Shown: positions 18,000 through 26,782, counted from the first letter of the stretch. The stretch is DNA of 33,917 nucleotides from an uncultured Prevotellaceae bacterium (GCA_900315745.1 ONAG01000077.1:1-33917); one strand, 5' to 3'. Numbers and translations: made by a program. The notes: generated by a model not told the origin, from the sequence alone.

Positions 18000-18746
18000 T
18001 TATTGAAGTGTATAACCCCCGTCGATAACAAGGCTTGCCCCCGTCGTAAAGGACGAAGCGTCACTTAAAAAGTAAATGATGGAATAAGCAACTTCTTCAG
18101 GTGTTCCATATCGTTTCATTGGATATCTCTTCAAATCCGCCTCCACGTCTTCTGTAGATACCATGCCATTGTCAAGAATATGGGTTGCTATCATCCCTGG
18201 GCAAACGGCATTCACCCTAATGTTCCTACTTGCCAAATCCAATGCCGCATTCTTTACAAAACCTGAAATGGCAGATTTTGATGTTGAATACAGCACATTT
18301 CCTGGTGATGCTATCATCGTTCCTGAAATTGAGTCTGTTATGACGATAGATGATCCTTTCCCCAACTTCTTCTTCTTCAGAAGCTTTTGGGTAAGGATAA
18401 TGGGAGCAATGGTGTTGACCTCCAACACTTGCATCAACCTGTCGCGAGTAATAAATTGGGTCGGCACCATGATGGTGCTCCCTGCATTGTTTACCAATCC
18501 GTTTATCGATGGACATTGCTCGGCAAGGTATTCAAGAGATTCTTCATCTTCGAGGTTGGCAACAATGGACATATGTCCGTCACCATGAAGCTCCCCAAAG
18601 GTTTGAGACAAGCGTTCTTCATTACGTCCTGTAATGACAAGATTGGCTCCCAATTTGGAACATTCGATGGCTGTCGCTTTTCCTATGCCTGAAGAAGCTC
18701 CTGTGACTAAAACAGTTTTGCCATCAAGAGAAAACGGATTGAACAT
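18000..18746 (-). CDS. FabG-like 3-oxoacyl-ACP reductase (SDR)
   Basis: A 248-aa classical SDR. TGASSGIG is at 15-22, NNAG at 86-89, the Ser of ITDSISG near 139-141, and Y153/K157 in YSTSK. It ends in ASSFTTGASLVIDGGYT, the standard FabG C-terminus. It is the second reductase of the cassette and lies 2-5 bp from an ACP and the KAS III gene. Having two SDRs implies two reductions, opposite stereochemistry, or different substrates. Confidence 0.9.
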   Translation of the reverse strand: MFNPFSLDGKTVLVTGASSGIGKATAIECSKLGANLVITGRNEERLSQTFGELHGDGHMSIVANLEDEESLEYLAEQCPSINGLVNNAGSTIMVPTQFITRDRLMQVLEVNTIAPIILTQKLLKKKKLGKGSSIVITDSISGTMIASPGNVLYSTSKSAISGFVKNAALDLASRNIRVNAVCPGMIATHILDNGMVSTEDVEADLKRYPMKRYGTPEEVAYSIIYFLSDASSFTTGASLVIDGGYTLQ

Positions 18747-18748
18747 GA

Positions 18749-18979
18749 CTATTGTTTTGATTTTACAAGATCGTACAAATCTTGAATTGTCTTGGCCTTT
18801 CGTATTTCATCGGCTCTCAAGGAAATCTGGTATATGTCAAGAACCATGGCCATTATTGAGAGAGCGGCTACTGAGGACCAATCGTCCAACTCTTGAAATT
18901 CAGTGTCTTCTTTAAATTCACTCGGATCAGTGTCTTCAAACAACTGTGAGAAATTGTCTATGAAATCTTTAATATCCAT
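18749..18979 (-). CDS. Acyl carrier protein 2 (WxS-type)
   Basis: A 76-aa acidic carrier protein. The attachment site is in LDDWSSVAAL. By alignment with WDSL-type carriers, S36 is the probable phosphopantetheine serine and S35 replaces the usual Asp. It differs clearly from the other ACP 1.8 kb away, so the two are not a recent duplication. It is the first gene of the coupled acyl cassette (2 bp before the SDR). No good promoter was found upstream. Confidence 0.85.
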   Translation of the reverse strand: MDIKDFIDNFSQLFEDTDPSEFKEDTEFQELDDWSSVAALSIMAMVLDIYQISLRADEIRKAKTIQDLYDLVKSKQ

Positions 18980-19296
18980 TTTTTGTAACTATCTTTAAAT
19001 AATTCCAGCCAGATGCCCAGATGCGGAATATGAATATTGAAAATCTTACTACAAAAGAAAAGCGGGGTATCTCACTTCCACCTCTTCAAACAATAGAAAA
19101 ACAGCCATGGTCGTTGTAGCAAAAGCCAAGGTAAAAACAGTTCTTGACAAACTACTCGCTTGCTGTAGTTTCAAATAGTAAGAATTATAGTGTCAGCAAC
19201 GCATTTCAAAATGTAGTGCTCCCTCCTAACTACCGCTCAGTCATTATGATAACTCTGCTCGGCGTAAGTTGGTTAAAGTAGGAATTTATCACTTTT
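18980..19296. other. 317-bp gap between acyl cassette and dockerin gene
   Basis: No open reading frame, RNA gene or canonical TAnnTTTG promoter was recognised here. It must contain the promoter for the acyl cassette and the end of the dockerin transcript. The closest -7-like strings (minus-strand TACTATTTG near 19172-19180 and TACATTTTG near 19206-19214) carry one extra base and are not convincing. Confidence 0.5.
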
Positions 19297-19647
19297 TCAG
19301 AGGCCAATATTCAGCCGAGGTGCCAGCACAGGGTATCCTGGGTTTGCATCCCCACCGTCACCTATGGGTCCCCTCTCTCCTTCCAAAATGAGTTCCACAA
19401 GTATGAGCACGTCGTTGATGCCTATCACGCCATCGCCATCTAAATCTGCCTCGATAGGAGGTCCGTCCTGTGTGCTTCCGAGGATATGACCAACCATTGC
19501 GGAAATGTCGTTAACGTTGATTTCCCCGTTGTTGTCTATGTCTCCCTTTAGGCTTGCACCTTTCATGCTTGTTGCAAAGGCAAATGCCAGGCAAAGCACC
19601 GCACACCTGAGAAGGCTCTTGTAGTTTTCTTGTATTCTGATGTTCAT
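19297..19647 (-). CDS. Small secreted dockerin-type protein
   Basis: A 116-aa protein with an N-terminal signal sequence (hydrophobic about 12-26) and two dockerin type I calcium-binding repeats. Loop 1 is DIDNNGEINVND (36-47) and loop 2 DLDGDGVIGIND (68-79). Each is followed by the I/V-rich helix of the repeat (ISAMVGHIL, VLILVELIL). It is essentially a stand-alone dockerin with a short Gly/Pro-rich tail and no catalytic domain. It lies 30 bp after the CotH-like gene and is probably cotranscribed. Dockerins bind cohesins in cellulosomes; in Bacteroidales such domains often occur without a scaffold, so the partner is unknown. Confidence 0.82.
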   Translation of the reverse strand: MNIRIQENYKSLLRCAVLCLAFAFATSMKGASLKGDIDNNGEINVNDISAMVGHILGSTQDGPPIEADLDGDGVIGINDVLILVELILEGERGPIGDGGDANPGYPVLAPRLNIGL

Positions 19648-19677
19648 TTTTGAAATTTTGATAGTGTTGTTGTTTTG

Positions 19678-21396
19678 TCACTTGACAACTTTCTTCACCG
19701 TCTTGCCATTAGCAAACTTGATGATGTTAATTCCCTTTTCCATTTGGCTTAGAGGCTGACCGTCAATGGAGAAGATTTGCATCTGCCCCTTGATGTTGTC
19801 AGAAAACTCCATGATGCTGGTTTCTTCCTCATCCAAAGACAGGCAGGATGGCGACGTGCCGAGGTTGTTGTCATAGGCAAGCCATGCCTTGTGGTCGCCC
19901 ACGTGCACAGTGCTGTCTTCCTTGACCAGGAAGAACGCCACGTTCCCGTTCTGGTTCTGAAGTACGTATGTCCCTTTGGGTGCATACCTTCCTGAATGGA
20001 CGCCGTAGAGGAGTTCGTTCTTGAGGCAATCGTCTTCAGAGGCACCCGTCCCTTCGAACACACCTGAGAGGATATAGTTTCCTGGATTTCCATGTACAAG
20101 GTATGGCATGTTTGCTTTTGGCTCAAGTACCTGGGTGAGAGACAGTTTTCCATCGCTGCGTATCCCCGTGACGCTATACAGTTGCAGCCCGTCGGGTATG
20201 TCGAAGCTGAAAGGCAGGCATAGGGTTGTCCATTCGGCAGTGGAAACATAGAGGGAATACGATTCGGGTTGTGTGTTCTTGGTGTAGTGCATCCATTGGT
20301 CGACCGATTCAATATGGATGCGCATGTAATTGGCAATGCGGCTGAGGCTGTCCTTGGCACCCAATTGCTTGTAAGGCCTGACACCTGTGACAGCAGATTT
20401 TGCCCTCCATATTCTCTCTTCCATCTTACATTTGTCGCCAGCCTTGTATTTGACTGTTTCGGAATAGTTGGGAAGCGAGGAGAATTCTGGCTGGCCGAAA
20501 GGACAGAGTTCCCAAGGCTCGTTTGCAATGGTCTCTTTGAGGCATTGGCTGTCGGGCCATTTAGTCCATTCGTCTTGGTAGTTGGCCTCCCCATAATCAT
20601 GATACCATTGGTCGAAGAGGTTTGCCACAATGTCGGCATTGAGATAACCATTGTCACGAAGGAATGCATAATGGTCGTACATTTCCTGCCTGAAATAATT
20701 ATATGCCCATCTCAAGCCATTATAATAATTGAAATTCCTGTTTTTTATTAGGTGGGTCATGAAATATCCTGGTGGATAGATGTTTGTTCCATACGGCGTG
20801 TTATATCCGAATGTGCCATCCAAGTCGTATGGTGCCACAAACCATTTCTTTCCGTCGTATGTAAACCATTGGAAGTTTCTCACCAACCCGTCACCATTGA
20901 CTGTGAGCAGGTTGTGTATCATGTAGTCAATCATGCTCGGCACATCATAACGTTCCTCTATGGCAGCCCTCATCTCAGCTCTTGATGCACCGCTATTCTT
21001 CAGTGAGTCAAGTTCTGTGTAATAATGGCTAAATCTCTGAATGTAATGTTTCACTTTGGCTGTGTTCTGCTTGTGTTCCTTTGTATTTGCATCATCAGAG
21101 TCCAGGTCATAATATGGTGAGGTTTCATCCATCAATTCATTCAGGTTGGTGTCACTGTAGATGCTGCCGTCCATGCAGTATAGTGTCTTTGGATTTCTCA
21201 CCTCGAATCTTGGCCAGTAGATGACATCATGGAACAAGGTGGTGCCATCAAGTAGGGTTCCTTCTATGTGTATATGCTCTGGAGTGTTTTTCTTCATGTT
21301 CATGTTCTTGCGGTGCTTCTTGAGTTGCCAACAGTACAATCCATTAAACTCACCATTGAGATATACGACACAAGGGAAGGCGTCGGGGTGGCACAA
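19678..21396 (-). pseudogene. CotH-family protein, C-terminal part of a frameshifted gene
   Basis: This frame carries the C-terminal three quarters of a CotH protein-kinase-like domain. NGDGLVRNFQWF (about 167-178) and VAPYDLDGTFGYN (187-199) match the N-D-x-x-x-x-N and YDLD-FG motifs of CotH kinases. The tail (QIFSIDGQ, then INIIKFANGKTVKKVVK) resembles a Por/T9SS sorting domain. The first usable start is only a TTG at 21396. Upstream of it the same frame stays open and reads QYGRIWERADIKKPDVNA, clearly family sequence that belongs with the separate N-terminal frame. So the gene is one CotH protein broken by a single-base shift near 21445-21470, either a real mutation or a sequencing indel. 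Confidence 0.85.
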
Positions 21397-21401
21397 TGCG
21401 T

Positions 21402-21959
21402 TTACGTCAGGCTTTTTAATGTCGGCGCGTTCCCATATTCGGCCATATTGTCCTCTCCCTTGGGTAAGTAGGTCGTAAGTCGATAGCCCATGATGCCAAC
21501 ACCCCTATAGAGGTTGTGGTAGAAAGCCTTGTAGTGGAATCCGTCTTGAGTGACCCAGTTGCCGAATGTCATGTCGGGGGTGTCATCGCATATCCATTCA
21601 TCATTGCAAAAATCAAGCATGAAGTTCTTCTTTGCAAAAATGGTTGAGCCACGTCCTTGCATGTTTGCTACAGCACGCTTTTTGAAATAGTTCCCATGAC
21701 CGTCATACGCTTCCACCCAAACGTGGTAGTTGGCGGTTTTGCTACCGGGCATCTTGCTTATGCCGGTAAGATTGATGTATGCACATTTGGGCATGGGCCA
21801 TGTTATGTCAGTGCTATCACTCCAGTCTGTAACATTTTCTTGGCTTATTCCAAGTTGGTTTAGTTTGGTGTCAAAACTTGTCTGTGCCTTGGTTGTAAAG
21901 ACACACATACACACAAAGACCAATACTATTGGTAATTTTGAATGAGTTTTAAAAAACAT
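21402..21959 (-). pseudogene. CotH-family protein, N-terminal part of the frameshifted gene
   Basis: The ATG at 21959 gives a signal peptide (MFFKTHSKLPIVLVFVCMCV...TTKAQ). It is followed by the N-terminal CotH region NMQGRGSTIFAKKNFMLDF and KAFYHNLYRGVGIMGYRLTTYLPKG. After that the frame runs into non-family residues and stops at 21402. The continuation is in the -1 frame of the C-terminal part, consistent with loss of one base near the CCC or GGG runs around 21455-21462. No X-XXY-YYZ slippery heptamer is present at the junction, so programmed frameshifting is unlikely. The protein would be exported, possibly by T9SS. Confidence 0.85.
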
Positions 21960-21995
21960 ATGTAAAGTGATTTGTATATGATATAAAGTCACTTA

Positions 21996-22003
21996 CAAAA
22001 ATA
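21996..22003 (-). promoter_or_regulatory. Possible -7 element upstream of the CotH-like gene
   Basis: Minus-strand 22003-21996 reads TATTTTTG, which fits TAnnTTTG and is about 37 bp from the ATG at 21959. There is no TTTG at the proper -33 distance, so support is weak. Confidence 0.3.
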
Positions 22004-22083
22004 CACACTTGAATTATAAATAACGTTCAGTCGTTGGTTAAATATTATTAATTTGTGTATTTTTTATTCGATATTTTTACTTT

Positions 22084-22153
22084 AAAAATTGACATGATAA
22101 AGTTTGAGAACAATAGATAATGTTCTTTTTGTCAAACAGAAATGTCAATTTTG
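22084..22153 (-). terminator. Nested-hairpin terminator of the arginine/proline operon
   Basis: Three nested inverted repeats share one centre. The outer 11-bp arms are AAAATTGACAT (22085-22095) and ATGTCAATTTT (22142-22152), the middle arms GTTTGA/TCAAAC (22102-22107/22132-22137) and the inner arms AGAACA/TGTTCT (22107-22112/22121-22126). Read on the minus strand, the outer stem ends in a T-run. It starts within 10 bp of the proA stop, so it is best read as the operon's intrinsic terminator. The inner stem followed by TTTT could also act on plus-strand transcripts. Confidence 0.65.
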
Positions 22154-22160
22154 TATTTTC

Positions 22161-23408
22161 TCACCCCCTAACTTGGCCTCTGCCTTCTATCAGCCATTTG
22201 TAGGTTGTGATTTCTTCGAGAGCCATTGGTCCACGTGGACCCAGTTTCTGGGTGCTGATGCCTATCTCTGCTCCCAGTCCGAATTGTGCCCCATCGGTGA
22301 AGCTGGTGGGTGCGTTTACATATACGCAGGCGGCGTCCACCTGTGCCTCGAAGAGAGAGGCGGTATCAGCGTTCTCGGTTATGATGCATTCACTGTGCCC
22401 GCTGCCATAAAGGCTGATGTGGCGAATGGCGGCTTCCGTTGATGGCACGGTGCGTATAGCCATGGCATAGTCCATGAATTCAGTGCCGTAGCTTTCCTCT
22501 GTGGCATGGCGTAGCAGTTCCTTGGGGTATTTGCCGTTGAGCGCGTCGAAAGCTTGTTCGTCGGCGTATATCACCACGTTGTTGATGATGAGAGGCGCGC
22601 ATAATTCGCTTAGGTCGCGAAGTCGGTCTTGGTGTATGATGAGACAGTCGAGGGCGTTGCAAACGCTCACCCTGCGGGTCTTGGCATTGTTCACAATGCG
22701 CCGTCCCATGTCGAGGTCGCCTTCTGCATCGAAGTAAGTGTTCACCACGCCAGCTCCTGTCTCGATGACAGGAATGCGGGCATTGTCACGAACAAACTCT
22801 ATGAGGCGCTTGCCACCCCTGGGGATGCAAATGTCTATGTAGCCAACGGCATTCAGCATCTCGCCAGTAGCCTCATGTGTGGCTGGCAACAGCTCCACTA
22901 CTGATGGGTTGATGTCTTTGTCTTTCAGCACATCGTGTATCATTGATATTATCGCCTTGTTTGACTCGTCGGCATTGCGTCCACCCTTGAGCACACAGGC
23001 ATTGCCGCTCTTGAAACATAGGGAGAAGACATCGAAACTCACGTTTGGACGTGCTTCGTAAATGATGCCTATGACGCCGAAAGGAACACTCACGCGACGC
23101 AGGTGCAATCCATTGTCGAGAGTCTTGTCGATAAGTGTCTTGCCTAATGGGGATGGTAGCGAAGCCACATGCCTCATGTCGCTGGCTATGCCTTCGAGCC
23201 GTTTCTCATTGAGCAAAAGTCTGTCGTATAATGGGTTGCTTTTGTCCATGCGGCTCAGGTCACGGGCGTTGGCTTCAAGGATTGCCTTGCTGTTGACTGC
23301 TATGGCGTCAGCCACTGCCATCAGGATGTCGTTCTTGGTCTTGTCATTGATAAGTGCCAGTTGGCGACTTGCAGCCTTGGCACGTTCGAAAGTTTCTTTC
23401 AGGGTCAT
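22161..23408 (-). CDS. proA: Glutamate-5-semialdehyde dehydrogenase (gamma-glutamyl phosphate reductase)
   Basis: Second step of proline synthesis: NADPH-dependent reduction of gamma-glutamyl phosphate to glutamate-5-semialdehyde. I start at the ATG at 23408 ([13 protein letters not shown]). The frame is open further upstream but that would overlap proB and add non-family residues. The protein is then about 415 aa, the family norm. Evidence includes [32 protein letters not shown] and the catalytic Cys (about C250) in [13 protein letters not shown]. It lies 37 bp after proB and is the last gene of the operon. Confidence 0.96.
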   Translation of the reverse strand: MTLKETFERAKAASRQLALINDKTKNDILMAVADAIAVNSKAILEANARDLSRMDKSNPLYDRLLLNEKRLEGIASDMRHVASLPSPLGKTLIDKTLDNGLHLRRVSVPFGVIGIIYEARPNVSFDVFSLCFKSGNACVLKGGRNADESNKAIISMIHDVLKDKDINPSVVELLPATHEATGEMLNAVGYIDICIPRGGKRLIEFVRDNARIPVIETGAGVVNTYFDAEGDLDMGRRIVNNAKTRRVSVCNALDCLIIHQDRLRDLSELCAPLIINNVVIYADEQAFDALNGKYPKELLRHATEESYGTEFMDYAMAIRTVPSTEAAIRHISLYGSGHSECIITENADTASLFEAQVDAACVYVNAPTSFTDGAQFGLGAEIGISTQKLGPRGPMALEEITTYKWLIEGRGQVRG

Positions 23409-23445
23409 GTTGTGAAGTGATGTTTTCGTTGTCTTTCCTTGTTGT

Positions 23446-24531
23446 TCATTCCATGTAGAGGTAGTCGTAGTGTACGATAGGCTTTTGGCCATGTTGGCCC
23501 ATCGTTTTTCGTGCAGTATCGCTGTCGTAGCTGCATCTGCCCAAGGCGACCTTTTGTCCATCTTGGCAAATGATGTTCACCAAGTCGCCTTCTTCGAAGT
23601 CGCCTTCCACAGCAGTCACCCCGACGGGAAGCAAGCTGACAGCATTGTCGCCGCAGAGAGCTTCGTATGCCTTGGCATTGATGGTGAGCTGGCCTTTGGC
23701 GAAGCTGTCACTGTGAGCAATCCATTTCTTTATGCCCGACACACCCTCTTCCTTTGCCATGAATTCTGTGTGAGGAGTGTTGTCGGGATTTGTGGCAAGG
23801 TCGATGAGGATGTTGTCTCGCTTGCCGTTGGCGATAATCACCTGTATTCCTTCCTCTGCCATCTTGCGTGCGATGTTGTATTTGGTTATCATGCCTCCGC
23901 GTCCGAAGCCACTTCGCTCGCTTTGAATGTATTGGCTCAGGTCCTTGCCTGGCTCCACTTTGGATATCACATGTGATGAAGGGTCGGTTGGCGACCCATC
24001 ATAGATGCCGTCGATGTTGCTTAGGATAACAAGTGTCTCTGCATCCATCATCGATGCGATAAGGCCGGAGAGTTCGTCATTGTCAGTGAACATCAGTTCG
24101 GTGACGCTCACGGTGTCGTTTTCGTTTACAATGGGTATGACACCATTCTCGAGCATTACGGTCATGCAGGCACGTTGATTTAGGTATGCTCTGCGAGAGT
24201 TGAAGTTCTCTTTCATTGTGAGCACCTGGCCCACAGGCAGATGGTATTCTCTGAAGAGGTCGTAGTAGTGGTTGATGAGTTTGGCCTGCCCCAGTGCTGA
24301 ATATAGCTGCCGCTGTGCCACGCTGTCGAGGCGCCGCGACACTTTTACCTCACCACGTCCGCTTGCCATTGCTCCACTCGACACAAGTATCACTTCATAG
24401 TCATGGTCATGCAGCCATGCCGTCTGGTCAACAATGGCCGACATGCGTGTGATGTCGAGTTTTCCATTCTCGCGTGTGAGTACGTTGCTGCCTATCTTGA
24501 CTACGATTCTCTTTTTTGCCATCGTCATCAT
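23446..24531 (-). CDS. proB: Glutamate 5-kinase with PUA domain
   Basis: First step of proline synthesis: ATP-dependent phosphorylation of glutamate, normally feedback-inhibited by proline. The amino-acid kinase domain shows [30 protein letters not shown] and [10 protein letters not shown]. The C-terminal about 90 residues (from [13 protein letters not shown]) form the PUA domain, so this is the long two-domain form. The ATG at 24531 overlaps the acyl-CoA synthetase stop. In-frame ATGs at 24528 and 24522 ([12 protein letters not shown]) are alternatives, and the last fits the family start best. proA follows 37 bp later. Confidence 0.95.
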   Translation of the reverse strand: MMTMAKKRIVVKIGSNVLTRENGKLDITRMSAIVDQTAWLHDHDYEVILVSSGAMASGRGEVKVSRRLDSVAQRQLYSALGQAKLINHYYDLFREYHLPVGQVLTMKENFNSRRAYLNQRACMTVMLENGVIPIVNENDTVSVTELMFTDNDELSGLIASMMDAETLVILSNIDGIYDGSPTDPSSHVISKVEPGKDLSQYIQSERSGFGRGGMITKYNIARKMAEEGIQVIIANGKRDNILIDLATNPDNTPHTEFMAKEEGVSGIKKWIAHSDSFAKGQLTINAKAYEALCGDNAVSLLPVGVTAVEGDFEEGDLVNIICQDGQKVALGRCSYDSDTARKTMGQHGQKPIVHYDYLYME

Positions 24532-26186
24532 TTTTTCTTGTCGCTTTCCCTTATTTCCACTCGGCGTATCTTGCCGCTGATGGTCTTGGGCAACTCATCT
24601 ACAAATTCTATGATGCGTGGATATTTGTAGGGAGCAGTGACATGCTTCACATGGTTTTGCAATTCTTTCACAAGTTCGTCACCAGCCTTGGCTTTCCATT
24701 CCTTGCTCAGCACCACGGTGGCTTTTACCACCATGCCACGAATGTTGTCTGGAACACCAGTAATGGCACATTCCACAACAGAGGGATGGGTCATGAGAGC
24801 ACTTTCCACCTCGAATGGGCCGATGCGGTAGCCGCTGCTCTTGATGACATCGTCGATGCGACCTTCAAACCAGTAGTAGCCGTCTTCATCGCGCCATGCC
24901 ACGTCGCCTGTGTGATAGATGCCATCGTGCCATGCCTCGCGGGTGAGGGCCTCGTCGCGATAATATTCCTTAAAAAGACCTATGGGCTTGCGGTCTCCCA
25001 CGTGCACCACAATTTCTCCTTTCTCTCCATCTTCGCATGGTGTGCCGTCGGGCTTTATGAGGTCGATGTCGTATTGTGGGTTGGGCATGCCCATGCTACC
25101 TGGCTTTGGAGTCATCCATGGCATGGTGCCTAATGTCATAGTGGTCTCTGTCTGGCCGAAGCCTTCCATCAGCTTGATGCCTGTCAGCTCTTCGAACTTG
25201 GCATATACGGCGGGATTGAGGGCTTCGCCTGCAGTGCAGCAGTAGCGCAGTGCTCCAAGGTCGTATTTTGAGAAATCCTCGCGAATCATGAAGCGATAGA
25301 CCGTAGGTGGTGCACAGAAGGAGGTGACATGATATTTTGCCATTTGGCTCAGCATGTTGGAAGCATCAAACTTCTCATGATCGTAAACGAACACGGTGGC
25401 TCCAGCGAACCATTGGCCATAGAGTTTTCCCCATACTGCTTTTCCCCATCCAGTGTCGGCTACGGTGAGGTGGATGCTGTCCTCCGAGAGATTGTGCCAG
25501 AACACGCCTGTGGTGAGGTGCCCCATGGCATACAGATAGTCGTGTGCCACCATTTTAGGCTCACCGCTGGTGCCACTGGTGAAGTACATCAGCATGGTGT
25601 CTTCGTTGGAGTTGGAATGTTTCGGGCGTACGAATGTCGGGGCTTGCCCTATTTCGGCATTCCAGTCATGAAAGCCTTCTGGCACCATAGGCCCTATGCT
25701 CACCAGCACGTCAACGGTGGGGCTGTCGGGCATTGCTGCTTGTATTTGTTCGAGAACATATTCCTCTCCCACGCAGATGATTCCCTTCACCGATGCACGG
25801 TTGTTTCGGTATATTATGTCTTTTTTTGTCAACATGTGGGTGGCGGGGATGGCAACGGCTCCTAACTTGCATAAGGCAAGCATCGTAATCCACCACTCCA
25901 GACGGCGTTTCTGAATTAGCATCACCATGTCGCCACGACCAATGCCCAATGACTGAAGGTAAGAGGCTGCTTGGTCTGTGCGCTTTTTCATTTCGCTGAA
26001 AGTGAGGCTTATCTCCACTCCTTTGTCATTTGTCCAAAGCAGGGCAACTTTGTCGGGGCGCTCTTCTGCCCATACGTCCATCACATCGTAGGCGAAATTG
26101 AAGTTTTCCTTGATGATGAAGTGTAGGTTTTTCTTGAAATCTTCTACTGAAACGAATGAAGTCTGTTTGAGAAATCTTTCTAACAT
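24528..26186 (-). CDS. AMP-binding acyl-CoA synthetase (medium-chain/acetyl-type ANL enzyme)
   Basis: A 552-aa adenylate-forming ligase that activates an acid as acyl-AMP and then acyl-CoA. Motifs are MYFTSGTSGEPKMVAHD, EGFGQTETTM, IYHTGDVAWRDEDGY, GRIDDVIKSSGYRIGPFEVE and a C-terminal PKTISGKIRR with the catalytic lysine. I chose the ATG at 26186 (MLERFLKQTSF). A TTG at 26228 would overlap the regulator stop but adds an atypical leader. The acid substrate is unknown. It is paired with the HTH-cupin regulator (38 bp) and embedded between proC and proB, an unexpected position for amino-acid synthesis genes. Confidence 0.9.
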   Translation of the reverse strand: MLERFLKQTSFVSVEDFKKNLHFIIKENFNFAYDVMDVWAEERPDKVALLWTNDKGVEISLTFSEMKKRTDQAASYLQSLGIGRGDMVMLIQKRRLEWWITMLALCKLGAVAIPATHMLTKKDIIYRNNRASVKGIICVGEEYVLEQIQAAMPDSPTVDVLVSIGPMVPEGFHDWNAEIGQAPTFVRPKHSNSNEDTMLMYFTSGTSGEPKMVAHDYLYAMGHLTTGVFWHNLSEDSIHLTVADTGWGKAVWGKLYGQWFAGATVFVYDHEKFDASNMLSQMAKYHVTSFCAPPTVYRFMIREDFSKYDLGALRYCCTAGEALNPAVYAKFEELTGIKLMEGFGQTETTMTLGTMPWMTPKPGSMGMPNPQYDIDLIKPDGTPCEDGEKGEIVVHVGDRKPIGLFKEYYRDEALTREAWHDGIYHTGDVAWRDEDGYYWFEGRIDDVIKSSGYRIGPFEVESALMTHPSVVECAITGVPDNIRGMVVKATVVLSKEWKAKAGDELVKELQNHVKHVTAPYKYPRIIEFVDELPKTISGKIRRVEIRESDKKK

Positions 26187-26224
26187 TGTTGTAATATGTT
26201 TTTTATGTATGGCATGAGCCGTTG

Positions 26225-26782
26225 TCAACCAAAAATTATTGCCAGGAATCTCACTGGCTGTCTGTTGAGAGTGCGCATGCCATGGGGTTGGGTGGCATCG
26301 AAATAGATGGAGTCGCCTTCATTCAGCGTTAGCACCTTCGTTCCGATGGTTAGTTCCATGGTGCCTTCAAGCACCATGTTGAATTCCTGCCCGCTGTGTG
26401 AGTTCATTTCTTTTGGAGCATCGTCGGGCTTGGGTTCCACGGTGACGATGAAGGGGTCTGCCTTGCGTCCACGGAAGCCACTTGCAAGGCTCTCGTAATT
26501 GTAGGCGCTGCGGCGCTCCACTTTCATGCCATGCCCTTTTCTGGTGAGGAAATAGCTGCTCATCTTGGGCTCCTCGCCAAACATGAGCACGTCGAGGGAA
26601 ATGCCGTATTGCTTGGATATTTTCTGAAGGTTGGCTACTGACAATTCGCTGTCACCAGTTTCCATTTTTTCGTAATGTTCCACTGAGATGCCGCAAATGT
26701 TGGCCATCTCTTCTGCACTGACATCGAGCACGTCGCGTAGTCCGCGAAGTCGTTCTCCTATTTGCTTTAATTGCTCGTCCAT
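26225..26782 (-). CDS. XRE-family regulator with C-terminal cupin domain
   Basis: A 185-aa DNA-binding regulator. Residues about 8-62 form an XRE helix-turn-helix (IGERLRGLRDVLDVSAEEMA, then ISVEHYEKMETGDSELSVANL). Residues about 115-183 form a cupin barrel (EFNMVLEGTMELTIG, then LNEGDSIYFDATQPHGMRTL) with likely metal or ligand residues in the E, D and H positions. Such proteins usually sense a small molecule through the cupin. It immediately precedes the acyl-CoA synthetase, an arrangement that suggests control of it or of the whole operon. The ligand is not predictable. Confidence 0.92.
   Translation of the reverse strand: MDEQLKQIGERLRGLRDVLDVSAEEMANICGISVEHYEKMETGDSELSVANLQKISKQYGISLDVLMFGEEPKMSSYFLTRKGHGMKVERRSAYNYESLASGFRGRKADPFIVTVEPKPDDAPKEMNSHSGQEFNMVLEGTMELTIGTKVLTLNEGDSIYFDATQPHGMRTLNRQPVRFLAIIFG

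Noticed and set aside
21440-21475. Programmed -1 frameshift in the CotH gene
   Set aside because: The codons at the junction (TTA CCC AAG GGA GAG) do not form a slippery heptamer, and no downstream pseudoknot is evident; a mutation or indel is simpler.
24516-25133. Plus-strand open frame of 205 codons opposite the acyl-CoA synthetase
   Set aside because: Antisense to a well-conserved catalytic gene; Trp/His/Cys-rich composition typical of a shadow frame.
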